Assembly: GCA_905210055.1 (NCBI GenBank)
Contig: CAJLVH010000112.1
Location: 1 to 6,583 of the forward strand
Direction: 5' to 3'
Length of the DNA stretch: 6,583 bases
Origin: an uncultured Enorma sp.
GTDB lineage: Bacteria > Actinomycetota > Coriobacteriia > Coriobacteriales > Coriobacteriaceae
Both the position numbers and the translations under genes were made by a program. The notes below the pieces were generated by a model. It ran no database searches. It had not been told where the DNA came from and worked only from the letters and a program-made list of their open reading frames with translations. The stretch's first letter is position 1. Each line of letters opens with the position of its first letter. Shown here piece by piece: positions 6,105 through 6,583 of this stretch.

Positions 6105-6583
6105 ATGGCTGAGGCTGATAAGAAAAAGTTTTCGATGCCTTCTTCGTTCACCATTCTTCTTCTCCTGCTCGCAATCGTTGCCATCGTGACCGTCATCGTC
6201 GCGGGCGTCGCGCCTGGTGAGGTCACCGCCGCGAAGTTCAGCGACTTCTTCACCGCACCCGTCAAGGGCTTCGCCGACGCCCTGCCCGTCTGCCTCTTCG
6301 TGTTCATCCTGGGCGGCTTCTTGGGCATGATGACCAAGACCGGTGCCCTCGATAACGGTATCGCCGTGCTCGTGAAGAAGCTCAAGGGCAACGAACTCGT
6401 CATCATCCCCGTGCTCATGGCCATCTTCGCGCTCGGTGGCACCACGTATGGCATGTGCGAGGAGACGGTGCCGTTCTACGCGCTGCTCGCCGCCACCATG
6501 ATGGCCGCTGGCTTCGACCCGATGGTCGGTGCCGCCACCGTCCTTCTGGGCGCTGGCTGCGGCTGCCTGGGCTCCACGGTGAA
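6105..6583 (+). CDS. YfcC-family carrier, putative arginine/ornithine antiporter, N-terminal part
   Basis: An inner-membrane secondary transporter of the YfcC / C4-dicarboxylate anaerobic carrier-like family. The first 159 codons are present and the gene runs off the right edge; family members are usually near 500 residues. A Lys-rich cytoplasmic N-terminus (residues 1-12) precedes hydrophobic segments at about 15-34, 58-77, 98-112, 121-138 and 141-155. Family hallmarks are LGGFLGMMTKTGALDNGI (69-86), FALGGTTYGMCEETVPFY (108-125) and LLGAGCGCLGSTV (147-159). The ribosome binding site AAAGGGGGG (6088-6096) is 8 bases before the ATG. Placement after arcA and arcB suggests it imports arginine in exchange for ornithine or citrulline, taking the role of ArcD; this is inference from context, since the family also includes carriers of unknown substrate. 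Cysteines at 118, 152 and 154 in or near the conserved loops are noticeable. Confidence 0.9.
   Translation, partial: MAEADKKKFSMPSSFTILLLLLAIVAIVTVIVAGVAPGEVTAAKFSDFFTAPVKGFADALPVCLFVFILGGFLGMMTKTGALDNGIAVLVKKLKGNELVIIPVLMAIFALGGTTYGMCEETVPFYALLAATMMAAGFDPMVGAATVLLGAGCGCLGSTV

Overview
The window reads as chromosomal DNA of a GC-rich, gut-type anaerobe. The best guess is an actinobacterium of the Coriobacteriia (Collinsella-like). This rests on GC-ending codons throughout (CTC, GAG, CGC, GTC), good AGGAGG-type ribosome binding sites, and arginine deiminase genes grouped with a YfcC-type carrier. The organism call is inference; no rRNA or tRNA gene is present to test it.

Layout. Positions 1-221 (minus) hold the start of a TrmA/RlmD-type RNA uracil methyltransferase that runs off the left edge. 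Positions 338-379 hold a compact palindromic repeat. Positions 377-661 (minus) hold a 94-codon basic reading frame that looks like a frame-shifted C-terminal tail of the next gene. Positions 672-2846 (minus) encode polyphosphate kinase Ppk1. Positions 2847-3602 are a long divergent intergenic region. It is GC-rich on the ppk side and drops to about 34% GC at 3241-3420, and it contains candidate promoters, inverted repeats and a 21-bp-spaced direct repeat. Positions 3603-4844, 4967-5962 and 6105-6583 (all plus) are arcA, arcB and the first 159 codons of a YfcC-family membrane carrier. The two spacers of this likely operon carry strong GC-rich hairpins without U-tracts.

How the genes work together. 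ArcA turns arginine into citrulline and ammonia. ArcB phosphorolyses citrulline to ornithine and carbamoyl phosphate. A carbamate kinase (arcC, expected beyond the right edge but not seen) would then make ATP. The carrier probably exchanges arginine for ornithine or citrulline. Divergently, Ppk1 stores ATP phosphate as polyphosphate. The shared intergenic region could coordinate the two, but nothing in the sequence proves that.

I do not see a novel defence, mobile or biosynthetic system. The points most worth a second look are the apparent frameshift separating Ppk1 from its basic tail, the palindromic repeat covering that tail's stop codon, and the sequence-related hairpins between the arc genes.
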